DNA of 64,000 nt, taken from the NCBI GenBank assembly GCA_015143295.1, contig CM026557.1, positions 26,879,760 through 26,943,759 of the forward strand, in the 5' to 3' direction. This stretch comes from Tetracentron sinense (taxonomy: Eukaryota; Streptophyta; Magnoliopsida; Trochodendrales; Trochodendraceae). The notes below the pieces were generated by a model. That model was not told the origin of the DNA. It searched no databases and worked only from the letters and a program-made list of their open reading frames with translations. This document shows, in pieces, positions 23,637 through 34,825 of the stretch (position 1 is the first letter of the stretch; every line of letters starts with the position of its first letter). The position numbers and the translations under genes were made by a program.

Positions 23637-26279
23637 TGTCGCGCCCCAAAACCCACCCTAGGAGTTAGAGTGAACTTTGGACGACTAATCATGACTTAAA
23701 TGACTTGCTTGACAAACTAACCTGCAAAAACCCACAGAGCATATACAATAGAGGACATAAACAGCGGAAACATACTCTAACATAGCACAGCGGAAGATTA
23801 ACAAACCTCTATGTATAAATATACGCAAATCCAAGTTTATACAAAAAGTAACCATAAGAAAGTGCGGACATGCCCGCCAAAATACATGAATCTAACTCTC
23901 ATCTCACCCACAGCTAATCCACTCAGAATCTACAACCACCTAATGGTAACCCTCTATGGGAGGTTCCTCCAAAAGCTCCTTGACGTACTCCTCCTCCACC
24001 CATGGACCAGGAGCACAAACATCAAATGGAGCAGCAGCTCCCTCAGAACCTGCCGACATAAGAAGTACGGCTGAGCATGGAATACTCAGCGGGTACTAAA
24101 TACTAACCAACAATTATAGCATAAAAATGGCAGTGCATAATCAGGAGCAATTCATATATGTCAGACGGAAACAATTCATATCATACAAGGAAGTAAAGCA
24201 ATTCATAATCATGCTTGTATTTCGTAGAAAGCCGATAAATCCTCTTGAAAACATCATGCACTTGACTTGACTTGAAATATCTTTTCGTGCTTGAAAGCTT
24301 GTCTTGTCTATCTTACTTGATTCTTGTATGTCGTGTCATGTCATGCATGTCATGCGTGCTTGCTTGTGATCATGTAACTTGTGAGATACACTTGTGAGAT
24401 GTCCTTGTGAGATGCGCTTGTGAGATGCCTTGAGAGGGAAGGGAGACTCTTCTTTATGCAATGCACTTGAGAGGGAAGGGAGACCCTTCTCCATGATATG
24501 TATGTACTTGCGAGGGAAGGGAAGCCCTTCTTCATGATATGCACTTGTGAGTGAGGGGAGACCCCTCGTGGAATGTTGGTTCTTGTCTCCTTGTGAAAAG
24601 CGAGGTAAAACATATCGTAGGATATGTCCCACCTCTAACCATGTTCTTGAAAACCTCGATAAATCATGCCATGCATGCCGTGCTCGTGGGAACCGTGTAC
24701 ATACTTGCATTTAAATTTAAACATGACATTTGGGTAATTTCACAACACTTATAACATTAAAGATTGAGCAATTTAATATTCATAGCATTTAGGGAAAGCA
24801 GGAAACACACTATCATAGGCCCTAGCAATATTCAGAATTTCTTAGGCATGCATTTCCTAATTCACAGCTCACTTTATTCACCTTGGCATTTCATCAAACA
24901 TGGTGTGTTCATTATTCATTAACCCTACAACAAGCTTTTCTATGTGGGTTTTACTCACATCACATATGTTTGTTCATTATGGGTACAATGCCCTCCCCGT
25001 TCATCCATCACTTCAATACACACGGCATCCAATCGCCCACACTCATCTCCATTCACCATTCACCATTCACCATTCACCATTCACCATTCACCATTCACCA
25101 TTCACCATTCACCATCACCATTAATCTCATAATACATGTGTAAATGAAAGAAAATCTGAAGAAAAGAAGGGATGAGAGGAACTATAACTAGGAGGGTAGT
25201 AAGAAGTACCGACCTTGAAGAAATGAGGAAGAAACCCCCCTTCCAAAACGACTGTGTAGCTGCAGCCCTAGCTTGGAACACGAGCTTCGCACGAGCTTGG
25301 GCCGAGATCTTGAAGAAAACCGGACTGAGAGTGATCTAGGGTCTCAAAACCCTTTGATTTCTCTCCAACTGGAAACCCTAGGTTGGAATCGCCTTCTCCC
25401 CTTTCTCCTATTCTCTCAAACTCTCTAAGTGTCGAATGATGCCCTAAAGGCTCGGGTTAAACTCTTAAGGTAAGAGTGGACCAACCAAAAGACCATAATA
25501 CCCTTACTGGAATTTCTGTAAAAACACGAGAACCGTGAATAGTGCTGAACACGTTGTGCTGTGAACAGTGACAACTCGTTGTGCTGTGAACAGTGCCAAC
25601 TCGTTGTGCTGTGAACAGTGCCAACTCGTTGTGCTGTGAACAGTGCCAACTCGTTGTGCTGTGAATAGTACCGAACACGTTGTTCGTTGTGAAGGGTGCC
25701 GAACCCGTTGTCACGTTGTGTTGTGCATAGTGCTGAGCTCGTTGAGCTGTGAACAGTGCCAAACACGTTGTCCATTGTGGACAGTGCTGAACACGCTGTC
25801 CGTTGTCTTATGTACAGCGTGCCCGTGGTGCTGTACAACGTACCCGTTGTGAGTTGTACAACGTGCCCGTTGTGAGTTGTACAACGGATGCACAACGAAT
25901 ACGTTATCTGCTGCGCAACGGATGCACAACGAATACGTTATCTGCTGTGCGATGGATGCACAATGAATACGTTATCTGCTGTGCGACGGATGCACAACGA
26001 ATACGTTATCTGAGTACACCCTTAGCGCCTTCTGAGCTACGTCCTTAGCGCCTTCCGAGCTACGATTTCCTACAGGTCCAGACTGTTTTGGCCATATCTT
26101 TTGACTCGTTCGTCCGATTTTGACGATTCAACTTGCGTTGTGTTCGTACTTCGAAAAGGAACATTTCTGACATTTTGAAATTTCCAAATTATTCCTTATT
26201 TATTAATTATACCTCATAAAAAGGAAAAATGACAACGAAAGTGTCATGTGTTAAGCATGAAAAAGTCTGGGGCTCTACA
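23637..26279 (-). mobile_element. 3' LTR of the nested chromovirus
   Basis: It is 2,643 bp, against 2,553 bp for its partner. Notable parts are the hairpin module at 24070-24090, mid-LTR units built on GAGGGAAGGGAGACCCTT (about 24428-24580), nine copies of CATTCAC (about 25053-25115), five copies of a 25-bp unit around TCGTTGTGCTGTGAACAG (about 25555-25670), four copies of a 34-bp unit around ACAACGAATACGTTATCTG (about 25880-26010), and two copies of a 23-bp unit around CCTTAGCGCCTTC (about 26020-26065). Small ORFs across it are low-complexity by-products. Confidence 0.95.
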
Positions 26280-26292
26280 TCCTCCCCCCATT
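26280..26292 (-). promoter_or_regulatory. Polypurine tract of the nested chromovirus
   Basis: On the minus strand AATGGGGGGAGGA directly precedes the TG of the 3' LTR, the expected place for plus-strand priming. Confidence 0.9.
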
Positions 26293-26379
26293 ACAAAAAT
26301 TTCATCCTCGAAATTCAGACTATAATTGCATTACAAATCAAAACAAAATTACAAGTCATATACAGACTTCATACAAAAC

Positions 26380-29300
26380 TCATTCAATTAATTCTGGGTA
26401 CTTTGCTTTGACTTCGGCTTCACGCTCCCATGTAGCTTCTTCCCGAGCATGGTGTTGCCATTGCACAAGAACCAAAGGGATTGTCTTGTTGCGAAGCACC
26501 TGATCTCTTCGATCGAAAATCTGAACCGGCTTTTCAATCAAGGTGAGATCCTCTCGAATCTCGAACGGTTCCAAGTCTATGGCATGCGAAGGATCCGTAA
26601 TGTACTTCCGAAGCATAGACACATGGAAGACGTTGTGAACTGCAGCCATGTGAGGTGGAAGAGCTACACGATAAGCAACTTCACCAACCCGTGTGATAAT
26701 CTCAAAAGGCCCAACATACCGAGGACTGAGCTTGCCTCGCTTGCCAAATCTCATGATCCTTTGCTAGGAGATACTTTCACAAAAACTTGATCCCCTACTT
26801 GAAACTCCAAGTCCCTACGGTGTGTGTCCGCATAGCTTTTCTGGCGGTCTTGAGCGGCTTTCAATCGATCCTGGATGATCTTAACTGTGTTTGCAGTTTG
26901 CTCAATCAACTCTAGAACCAAGTACTTTCCTTTCTCCTACCTCATCCCAATAGAGAGGAGACCTACAACTTCGCCCATACAAGGCCTCAAATGGTGCCAT
27001 TTGAATACTTGCCTGATAGCTGTTATTATAGGCGAATTCAACCAAAGGTAAGTGCTCTTCCCAACTGCCTCTGAAATCCAACATACAAGCCCGAAGCATG
27101 TCTTCAATGACTTGGTTCACTCTCTCGGTTTGTCCATCCGTCTGTGGATGAAAAGCGGTGCTGAAATCAAGTCGGGAACCCATAGCTTCCTGAAAGCTTT
27201 TCCAAAATCGTGATGTGAATCTTGGATCCCGATCTGACACAATACTAACGGGCACTCCGTGCAACCTCACCACTTCCTTGATGTACAAAGCGGCTAACAG
27301 ACTAGAGTTGAAAGTAGTTCGGTAAGGTAAGAAGTGAGCGGACTTCGTCAAACGATCCACTACTACCCATATCGCATCTGAGCCCCTTGCCGTCTTTGGC
27401 AAGCCAACTATGAAATCCATGGATATGTTCTCCCATTTCCACTCGGGAATCGGAAGGGACTGTAATAAACCTGCGGGCCGCATGTGTTTTGCTTTCACCT
27501 ATTGGCACACTAAGCACCGTGCCACATATTCTGCAACATCCCTCTTCATATTCCGCCACCAAAAGTGATTCTTGAGGTTCCGGTACATCTTTGTACCCCC
27601 TGGATGCACTGTGTACTTCGAACGGTGTGCTTCATCTAAAATCTCTCTTCGAAGATCTGCATTGGCTGGGACGCACAGTCTTCCCTTGAATGTGATAGCA
27701 CCCCGACTAGTGAGAGAGAAGTCCTCACTACCCTTAGCAACTTCCTTGTCCTGATAAGCCAACAATTCAGCATCCATGGCTTGATATTCTTGGATCAAAT
27801 CTATAATGTACGGCCGAACCGTAACATTTGCCAAGGTAGGACCGCGGACAGAGTCATTTACACTGATGTCCAGATTTGCCAAATCTTCTAGTAGCTTCCA
27901 TTCTTGAACCAACATATGTGCTAACAACCCTTGAGGTCTTCTACTCAAAGCATCAGCCACTACATTCGCTTTACCCGGGTGGTATTGAATGGTACAATCA
28001 TAGTCCTTCAGAAATTCCATCCAACGCCTTTGCCTTAGATTCAGCTCCTTTTGGGAAAAGAGGTACTTGAGACTCTTGTGATCGGTAAACACATAGAACT
28101 CCACCCCATAAAGGTAATGATGCCAAATCTTAAGTGCAAACACGACTGCCGCAAGCTCCAAGTCGTGCGTGGGATAATTCTTCTCATGCTCCTTCAATTG
28201 CCTTGATGCATAGGCAATGACTCTCTTGTGCTGCATGAGTACACACCCAAGTCCAACGTGTGAGGCATCACTATACACCTCATACCCATAGGGTCCAGAT
28301 GGCACAGTAAGGACAGGGGCTGTAGTAAGCCTCTTCTTCAGTTCCGTGAAACTGATCTCGCACTTATCACTCCATACAAACTTGGCGTTCTTCCTTGTCA
28401 GGTAAGTGAGCGGTGCTGCAAGGCTAGAGAAACCTTCTACGAATCTCCTGTAGTAGCCTGCCAACCCAAGAAAACTGCGTATCTCTGTAACACTCTTGGG
28501 CCTCGCCCAACTCATAACTGCTTTGATCTTCTTCGGATCTACCGAGATACCTTCTGCAGAAACAACGTGGCCTAGGAATGCCACCTCTTCCAACCAAAAC
28601 TCACACTTGCTAAGTTTGGCGTATAGCTTGTGTTCTCTTAGCATTTCCAAAGCAAGGCATAAGTCGCGTGTGTGATCTTCCCGTGTCTGGGAATAGACCA
28701 AAATGTCATCAACAAATACAATCACGCACATATCAAGATATGGCCGGAACACCCGGTTCATCAAATCCATAAAGGCTGCCGGCGCATTCGTGAGTCCAAA
28801 AGGCATCACCAAGAACTCGTAGTGTCCATACCGAGTCCTGAAAGCAGTTTTGGGAACATCTTCCGCCTTAATCTTCAACTGGTGATAACCCGATCGAAGA
28901 TCTATCTTCGAGAAAAATCTCGCTCCCTTCAACTGATCGAACAAGTCATCAATCCTAGGCAAGGGATACCTATTCTTTATAGTGACTTTGTTCAATTGCC
29001 TGTAATCGACTTACATCCGCATCGAGCCATCTTTCTTCTTAACAAACAACACCGGGGCACCCCACGGTGAGACACTTGGTCGAATGAAACCATGACCTTG
29101 TAATTCTTCCAACTGGGTCTTTAACTCTTTGAGTTCAATAGGGGCCATTTTATACGGAGCCCTGAAAACAGGAGCTGTGCCTGGTGCAAGCTCGATCACA
29201 AACTCAATCTCCCTGTCTGGAGGCAATCCTGGCAACTCCTCTGGAAATACCTCCAGGAACTCACTCACAACCAGAATAGTCGATGAGTCCTTTGCCTCGG

Positions 29301-29705
29301 GGTTAGCTAAGCTCAACGCCGCAAAACGAGCAATAGATCTACTTTTCAACCCGCGGAAGTGGAATGGTTTTCCTTCTACTGGCTTGAAGAGTACCATTTT
29401 CTCAAAGCAAGCTACATGCCCATGATGTGCTGCTAACCAATCCATTCCCAATATAACATCAAAGTCTTGGAATCCAAGGACGATGAGATCAACCGCCAAC
29501 TTGTGGCTTCCAACTTGGACCACACTGTTTCTATACACTTTATCTGCCAATACTGTTTTGCCGAGAGGAGTCGAAATGGCTAACTCCGGTTCTAGCTGAC
29601 TTGGCTCTACAGAAAACCCTTCTGAAAAACTCGGCGAGACAAACGAATGAGTAGACCCGGTATCAATCAATACTTGAGCCAAATACTCATTGACTAGTAG
29701 GGTTC
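26380..29705 (-). pseudogene. Chromovirus pol: PR, RT, RNase H, IN, chromodomain
   Basis: Protease (LIDTGSTHSF, GMDWL) is at about 29680-29430. RT follows ([35 protein letters not shown] at about 28720, catalytic DD intact). RNase H has [24 protein letters not shown] and VADALSRRP, all four acidic positions intact. Integrase has the zinc end (YVARCLVCQ), [18 protein letters not shown] and [11 protein letters not shown], giving D, D and E. The C-terminus (VQWQHHAREEATWERE) resembles a chromodomain, thought to guide integration to heterochromatin. Defects are TAA at 29011-29013 (at the Cys of MCIDY), TAG at 27499-27501 (CAG to TAG after CLVCQ), and one-base frameshifts near 26906 and 26756. The start is taken as exon 2 of the candidate intron, not an ATG. 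Confidence 0.93.
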
Positions 29706-29848
29706 CTAAAATTTTAACTAGTTACGTCAATTCAAGCATCAACAGAGTATACACATAGGTATATATATATAGCATACCAAGTATGTACACAAGGAATAAA
29801 ACACAACATAACAATCACGAATAAAGAAAATAAACTCCAAACGCGTAC
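29706..29848 (-). other. Candidate intron between gag and protease (143 nt)
   Basis: On the minus strand the segment begins GTACGC after CAAG and ends TTTTAG before GAACC. It is T-rich and its translation shows no family similarity. Removing it keeps the frame (VVQ-G-TLLVNE). The gag frame stops at 29739-29741, whereas the pol frame opens only after a TAA near 29725. The two frames therefore do not overlap, and a ribosomal frameshift cannot join them. The plus-strand relative has an equivalent at 61387-61520 at the same codon with the same GTACGC donor. Splicing is inferred, not shown. Confidence 0.7.
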
Positions 29849-31097
29849 CTTGCACCACATCGTCAGATGCAAGTGCATCACCCTCTGTCAAGGCAAAAAC
29901 TCGTCCCTGGTTCGCCTGGCGAGACTGAGGTGTAGACCGGGTAGTCTGAGATGACGCCTGATATGATCCTGCTGGGTGTGCTGGGGGCCTAATTCCCTGA
30001 GACTGGCCTGGTAAATGCCGACTGGGGCAATCCTTGATAATATAGCCCTGGCGACCACAATGAAAACATCCACCCGATGCTCTTCGGCAATCTCCTGCCG
30101 GGTGCCTTCGGCCGCATGAAGTGCAGACCTCATGTGTATAAGTCGGAGGGGCCGGAGGTGGAGCATACCTTACCGTCTGAGGTGCAACAGGCCGTGGGGC
30201 TGGAAGAGCCTGAGGTCGCAGTGCCTGAGGCACATACTTCCGTGGAGCTGGAGGCGCATAAGAAGGCCTCATCGGTGGTGTTGGCCACGCATACTGATAA
30301 CGAGTCCGCCTCTCTGGAGGTGCTGAACTACTAGCTTGGCCTCTCGCCAACTCCCTCTTCTTGGACACTGTCTCTAAATTGGCCTCGACTAATAAGGCCT
30401 TGTCTACTACCTCAAGGTAGGTAGCATGTCTGAAAACCGAAACCTTCTCCATTATAACATCCTTGAGCCCTTGCTCAAACCTTCTTGCCTTCATTGCCTT
30501 GGTGGCAACCATGTGAGTCGCGAAGCGTGATAGCTCCGAGAACTTGGCCTCGTATTGTGACACTGACATCAAACCTTGCTCGAGGTTGATGAATTCTCTC
30601 TCTTTCTTTTCCCGTACTCCAATCGGAAAATACTTCTTGTAAAAAGTATCCTTGAACTCTTCCCAAGTCCAAGGTAGACCCTGCATGGTCAAATCTCTCG
30701 TCCTCAATGCGGACAACCACCAATGGTGGGCTTCGCCCTCTAGCATGAAAGCTGCCCATGCTACTCTCTCCTCCTCTGTAGGTGAGAGGACCGTAAAGAT
30801 CTTCTCCATCTGGAGGATCCACGCCTCCGCAGCAAGAGGGTCCACACTCCCATGGAAGGGTGGAGGCCTCAATCTCCTGAATGCCTCAACTCCAACTGTA
30901 CGATGTACTGGAGCTGCGGGCGGTGGAGTAGGTGCCGCTGATGCCGCTGATGCCGGTATAGCCTGTCGAGCCGCCAGTATGGCGAGTGTCTCAGCAATAG
31001 AGCCTAAGACCTGAGAGAGGTCCGGCTGCTCATCCTCATCCCGTGAAGAAGAGGAAGCTCTGGTGTGTGGTCCACGACCCCGTGTGCCCCGCCTCAT
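29849..31097 (-). CDS. Chromovirus gag (capsid/nucleocapsid)
   Basis: The ATG at 31097 (MRRGTRGRG) is chosen over an upstream in-frame ATG at 31148 because it aligns with MRRNTQGHG of the relative at 60150. About 416 codons are open up to the candidate intron donor. The retrotransposon gag domain lies at about residues 80-260 (FHGSVDPLAAEAWILQMEK, EGEAHHWW, YEAKFSELSRFA). A proline/alanine-rich stretch follows. Two cysteine motifs come next: CTSCGRRHPAGDC at about residue 325 and CFHCGRQGYIIKDC at about 344. In the second, the CCHC histidine is Y. Gag would coat the element RNA. Without splicing, the frame runs 36 codons further to a stop at 29739. Confidence 0.88.
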
Positions 31098-31442
31098 GAC
31101 TAAAGTCCTGAGAACAATTAGCACCACATGAGTCTCACTTGAAACCACAGTTTATTTCAATGCCATTTCACAATAACTCAATTTGTATTAGTTGTATAAT
31201 ACCAATATACATCACATCAAGTCATCAGAGTATTCATCACATTATACTTATACTTTAGTGTTCTAGCGTACCTAGGACTCGTACTTGGTTGAAACAACCA
31301 TTTGACTAAGGCTAAAGTTTAGTCTTACACTTGGATTAAGACTCTCTTCCGACTTACTTTCTTCCTAACTTGTTTCCTGACATATGCTCTGGTCAAGCCG
31401 TGGTATAAGATTCTAAGTGACCCTAGAGACCTAAAGCCTAAG
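31098..31442 (-). other. 5' untranslated leader of the nested chromovirus
   Basis: A non-coding stretch of 345 bp between PBS and gag. It aligns with the leader of the plus-strand relative (59851-60149), for example around AGTCCTA and TTCTCAGGA just before gag. No ORF is seen. Confidence 0.75.
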
Positions 31443-31454
31443 CTCTAATACCAC
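31443..31454 (-). promoter_or_regulatory. Primer binding site of the nested chromovirus
   Basis: The minus strand reads TGGTATTAGAGC, one base off the tRNA-iMet PBS TGGTATCAGAGC. It lies three bases (GAA-G context) from the CA end of the 5' LTR. Confidence 0.9.
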
Positions 31455-31457
31455 TTC

Positions 31458-34010
31458 TGTCGCGCCCCAAAACCCACCTTAGGAGTTAGAGTGAACTTCG
31501 GACGACTAATCATGGCTTACATGACTTGCTTGACAAACTAACCTGCAAAAACCCACAGAGCATATACAATAGAGGACATAAACAGCGGAAACATACTCTA
31601 ACATAGCACAGCGGAAGATTAACAAACCTCTATGTATAAACATACGCAAATCCAAGTTTATAGAAAAAGTAACCATAAGAAAGTGCGGACATGCCCGCCA
31701 AAATACATGAATCTAACTCTCATCTCACCCACAGCTAATCCACTCAGAATCTACAACCACCTAATGGTAACCCTCTACGGGAGGTTCCTCCAAAGGCTCC
31801 TCGACGTACTCCTCCTCCACCCATGGACCAGGAGCACAAACATCAAATGGAGCAGCAGCTCCCTCAGAACCTGCCGACATAAGAAGTACGGCTGAGCATG
31901 GAATACTCAGCGGGTACTAAATACTAACCAACAATTATAGCATAAAAATGGCAGTGCATAATCAGGAGCAATTCATATATGTCAGACGGAAACAATTCAT
32001 ATCATACAAGGAAGTAAAGCAATTCATAATCATGCTTGTATTTCGTAGAAAGCCGATAAATCCTCTTGAAAACATCATGCACTTGACTTGACTTGAAATA
32101 TCTTTTCGTGCTTGAAAGCTTGTCTTGTCTATCTTACTTGATTCTTGTATGTCGTGTCATGTCATGCATGTCATGCGTGCTTGCTTGTGATCATGTAACT
32201 TGTGAGATACACTTGTGAGATGTCCTTGTGAGATGCGCTTGTGAGATGCCTTGAGAGGGAAGGGAGACTCTTCTTTATGCAATGCACTTGAGAGGGAAGG
32301 GAGACCCTTCTCCATGATATGTATGTACTTGCGAGGGAAGGGAAGCCCTTCTTCATGATATGCACTTGTGAGTGAGGGGAGACCCCTCGTGGAATGTTGG
32401 TTCTTGTCTCCTTGTGAAAAGCGAGGTAAAACATATCGTAGGATATGTCCCACCTCTAACCATGTTCTTGAAAACCTCGATAAATCATGCCATGCATGCC
32501 GTGCTCGTGGGAACCGTGTACATACTTGCATTTAAATTTAAACATGACATTTGGGTAATTTCACAACACTTATAACATCAAAGATTGAGCAATTCAATAT
32601 TCATAGCATTTAGGGAAAGCAGGAAACACACTATCATAGGCCCTAGCAATATTCAGAATTTCTTAGGCATGCATTTCCTAATTCACAGCTCACTTTATTC
32701 ACCTTGGCATTTCATCAAACATGGTGTGTTCATTATTCATTAACCCTACAACAAGCTTTTCTATGTGGGTTTTACTCACATCACATATGTTTGTTCATTA
32801 TGGGTACAATGCCCTCCCCGTTCATCCATCACTTCAATACACACGGCATCCAATCGCCCACACTCATCTCCATTCACCATTCACCATTCACCATTCACCA
32901 TTCACCATCACCATTAATCTCATAATACATGTGTAAATGAAAGAAAATCTGAAGAAAAGAAGGGATGAGAGGAACTATAACTAGGAGGGTAGTAAGAAGT
33001 ACCGACCTTGAAGAAATGAGGAAGAAACCCCCTTCCAAAACGACTGTGTAGCTGCAGCCCTAGCTTGGAACACGAGCTTCGCACGAGCTTGGGCCGAGAT
33101 CTTGAAGAAAACCGGACTGAGAGTGATCTAGGGTCTCAAAACCCTTTGATTTCTCTCCAACTGGAAACCCTAGGTTGGAATCGCCTTCTCCCCTTTCTCC
33201 TATTCTCTCAAACTCTCTAAGTGTCGAATGATGCCCTAAAGGCTCGGGTTAAACTCTTAAGGTAAGAGTGGACCAACCAAAAGACCATAATACCCTTACT
33301 GGAATTTCTGTAAAAACACGAGGACGGTGAATAGTGCTGAACACCTTGTGCTGTGAACAGTGCCAACTCGTTGTGCTGTGAACAGTGCCAACTCGTTGTG
33401 CTGTGAATAGTACCAAACACGTTGTCCGTTGTGAAGGGTGCCGAACCCGTTGTCACGTTGTGTTATGCATAATGCTGAGCTCATTGAGCTGTGAACAGTG
33501 TCAAACACGTTGTCCGTTGTGGACAGTGCTGAACATGCTGTCCATTGTCTTATGTACAGCGTGCCCGTGGTGCTGTACAACGTACCCGTTGTGAGTTGTA
33601 CAACGTGCCCGTTGTGAGTTGTACAACGGATGCACAACGAATACGTTATCTGCTGCGCGACGGATGCACAACGAATACGTTATCTGCTGTGCGATGGATG
33701 CACAAAGAATACGTTATCTGAGTAAGCCCTTAGCGCCTTCCGAGCTACGTCCTTAGCGCCTTCCGAGCTACGTCCTTAGCGCCTTCCGAGCTACGATTTC
33801 CTACAGGTCCAGACTGTTTTGGCCATATCTTTTGACTCGTTCGTCCGATTTTGACGATTCAACTTGCGTTGTGTTCGTACTTCGAAAAAGAACATTTCTG
33901 CAATTTTGAAATTTCCAAATTCTTCCTTATTTATTAATTATACCTCATAAAAATGCAAAATGACAACGAAAGTGTCATGTATTAAGCATGAAAAAGTCTG
34001 GGGCTCTACA
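31458..34010 (-). mobile_element. 5' LTR of the nested chromovirus
   Basis: It is 2,553 bp with TG..CA ends, almost identical to 23637-26279. It has fewer array copies: five CATTCAC (against nine), three 25-bp units (against five), three 34-bp units (against four), but three 23-bp CCTTAGCGCC units (against two). It also has one C fewer in a C-run near 33030. The hairpin module is at 31891-31911. Confidence 0.95.
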
Positions 34011-34015
34011 TCACT
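34011..34015 (+). repeat. Target-site duplication TCACT, right copy
   Basis: It is identical to 23632-23636. After this copy the RNase H frame of copia #2 resumes. Confidence 0.93.
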
Positions 34016-34493
34016 AGACCTAGTTAGTTACTCAGATGTTGACTTTACTGGATACAAAGTTGATAGGAAAAGCTCAAGTGGTACTTGCCACTTCTTAGGA
34101 CACTCTCTTGTTTCATGATTTAGCAAGAAACAAAACTCAGTTGATCTATCTACAGCTGAAGCTAAGTACATAGCAGTTGGAAGCTGTACTCAAACTTTAT
34201 ACATGAAACAACAATTATAAGACTTTAAACTTTTCTTTACTAAAATTTCAATCAAATGTGATAATACTAGTACTATTTGTATGACTAAAAATCTAATTCA
34301 ACACTCAAGAATAAAACACATTGAAATCAGATATCACTCCATAAGAGATCATGTACAAAATAGGGATGTTATATTGGAGTTTGTGGATACAAACAACCAA
34401 CTTGTAGTCATATTTACAAAAACATTTCAATCCGAAAGATTTAGTACATTAAGAAGAGAATTTGGTATGACTTGTCTAAATGAACTTAAATGA
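34016..34493 (+). pseudogene. Copia #2 RNase H, 3' part
   Basis: The frame continues directly from 23636 across the nested insertion: YSDVDFTGYKVDRKSSSG, STAEAKYIAVGS, KCDNTSTICMTKN and HIEIRYHSIRDHV. These are the copia RNase H motifs in order, with the acidic residues D, E and D present. Stops are at about 34119 and 34218. The final open piece is 34281-34493 and ends just after a typical copia pol C-terminus (ERFSTLRREFGM). Confidence 0.88.
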
Positions 34494-34825
34494 TCATATT
34501 TATACCAAAATTGCTCTTTGATGAAAGCTTGTGTCTTGATATTTTAAAAATTATTTGATTATATTATGTGTATGATTTGGATGATTTATACAATATTTGG
34601 ATGTCAAAATTAATCAATGAATATGAGAAAATTGGATTTAAAATCAAAAATGAATATTTTTTCAAAGTTTATACTAATTTCAGAAACGAAATTAGGAGAG
34701 AATTTGAATTTTGGCGACGAATCTTGGGTTGAATGGAAATAGTATGCTTCTTGTACCCAATTCGACGATAAAATTAAATTGACAATTCAATTTCAGCGAC
34801 GAATTCGTTCTGACCTTAAAACAGT
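34494..34825 (+). other. Spacer with repeated CGACGA motifs, copia #2
   Basis: AT-rich spacer between RNase H and the env-like region. Motifs of the form TTTCGGCGACGAAATT recur in full or partial form near 34713, 34760, 34797, 34845 and 34877, and again in the 3' LTR (about 37985-38110). There is no ORF of its own. Confidence 0.6.

Larger units (their letters stand above)
23637..34010 (-). mobile_element. Complete chromovirus (Ty3/gypsy), Tekay-like, nested in copia #2
   Basis: This 10,374-bp element reads on the minus strand. It has a 5' LTR (34010-31458), PBS (31454-31443), gag, a candidate intron, pol with chromodomain, a PPT (26292-26280) and a 3' LTR (26279-23637). It is flanked by TCACT duplications. 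Both LTRs have TG..CA ends and look nearly identical outside tandem arrays, so the insertion is fairly recent. Two stop codons and two frameshifts in pol mean it cannot move on its own. Assignment to the Tekay group rests on the protease (LIDTGSTHSF, DVILGMDWL), the C-terminal chromodomain-like segment and the PBS. Confidence 0.95.

Noticed and set aside
25425..25929. Long overlapping ORFs on both strands rich in CSQHNELALF-type repeats
   Set aside because: They are translations of the 25-bp and 34-bp tandem arrays in the LTR. The repeat length and identical behaviour in both LTRs explain the open frames.
29739..29741. Gag-pol frameshifting as the joining mechanism
   Set aside because: The gag and pol frames do not overlap in either copy, because a stop in the pol frame lies after the gag stop.
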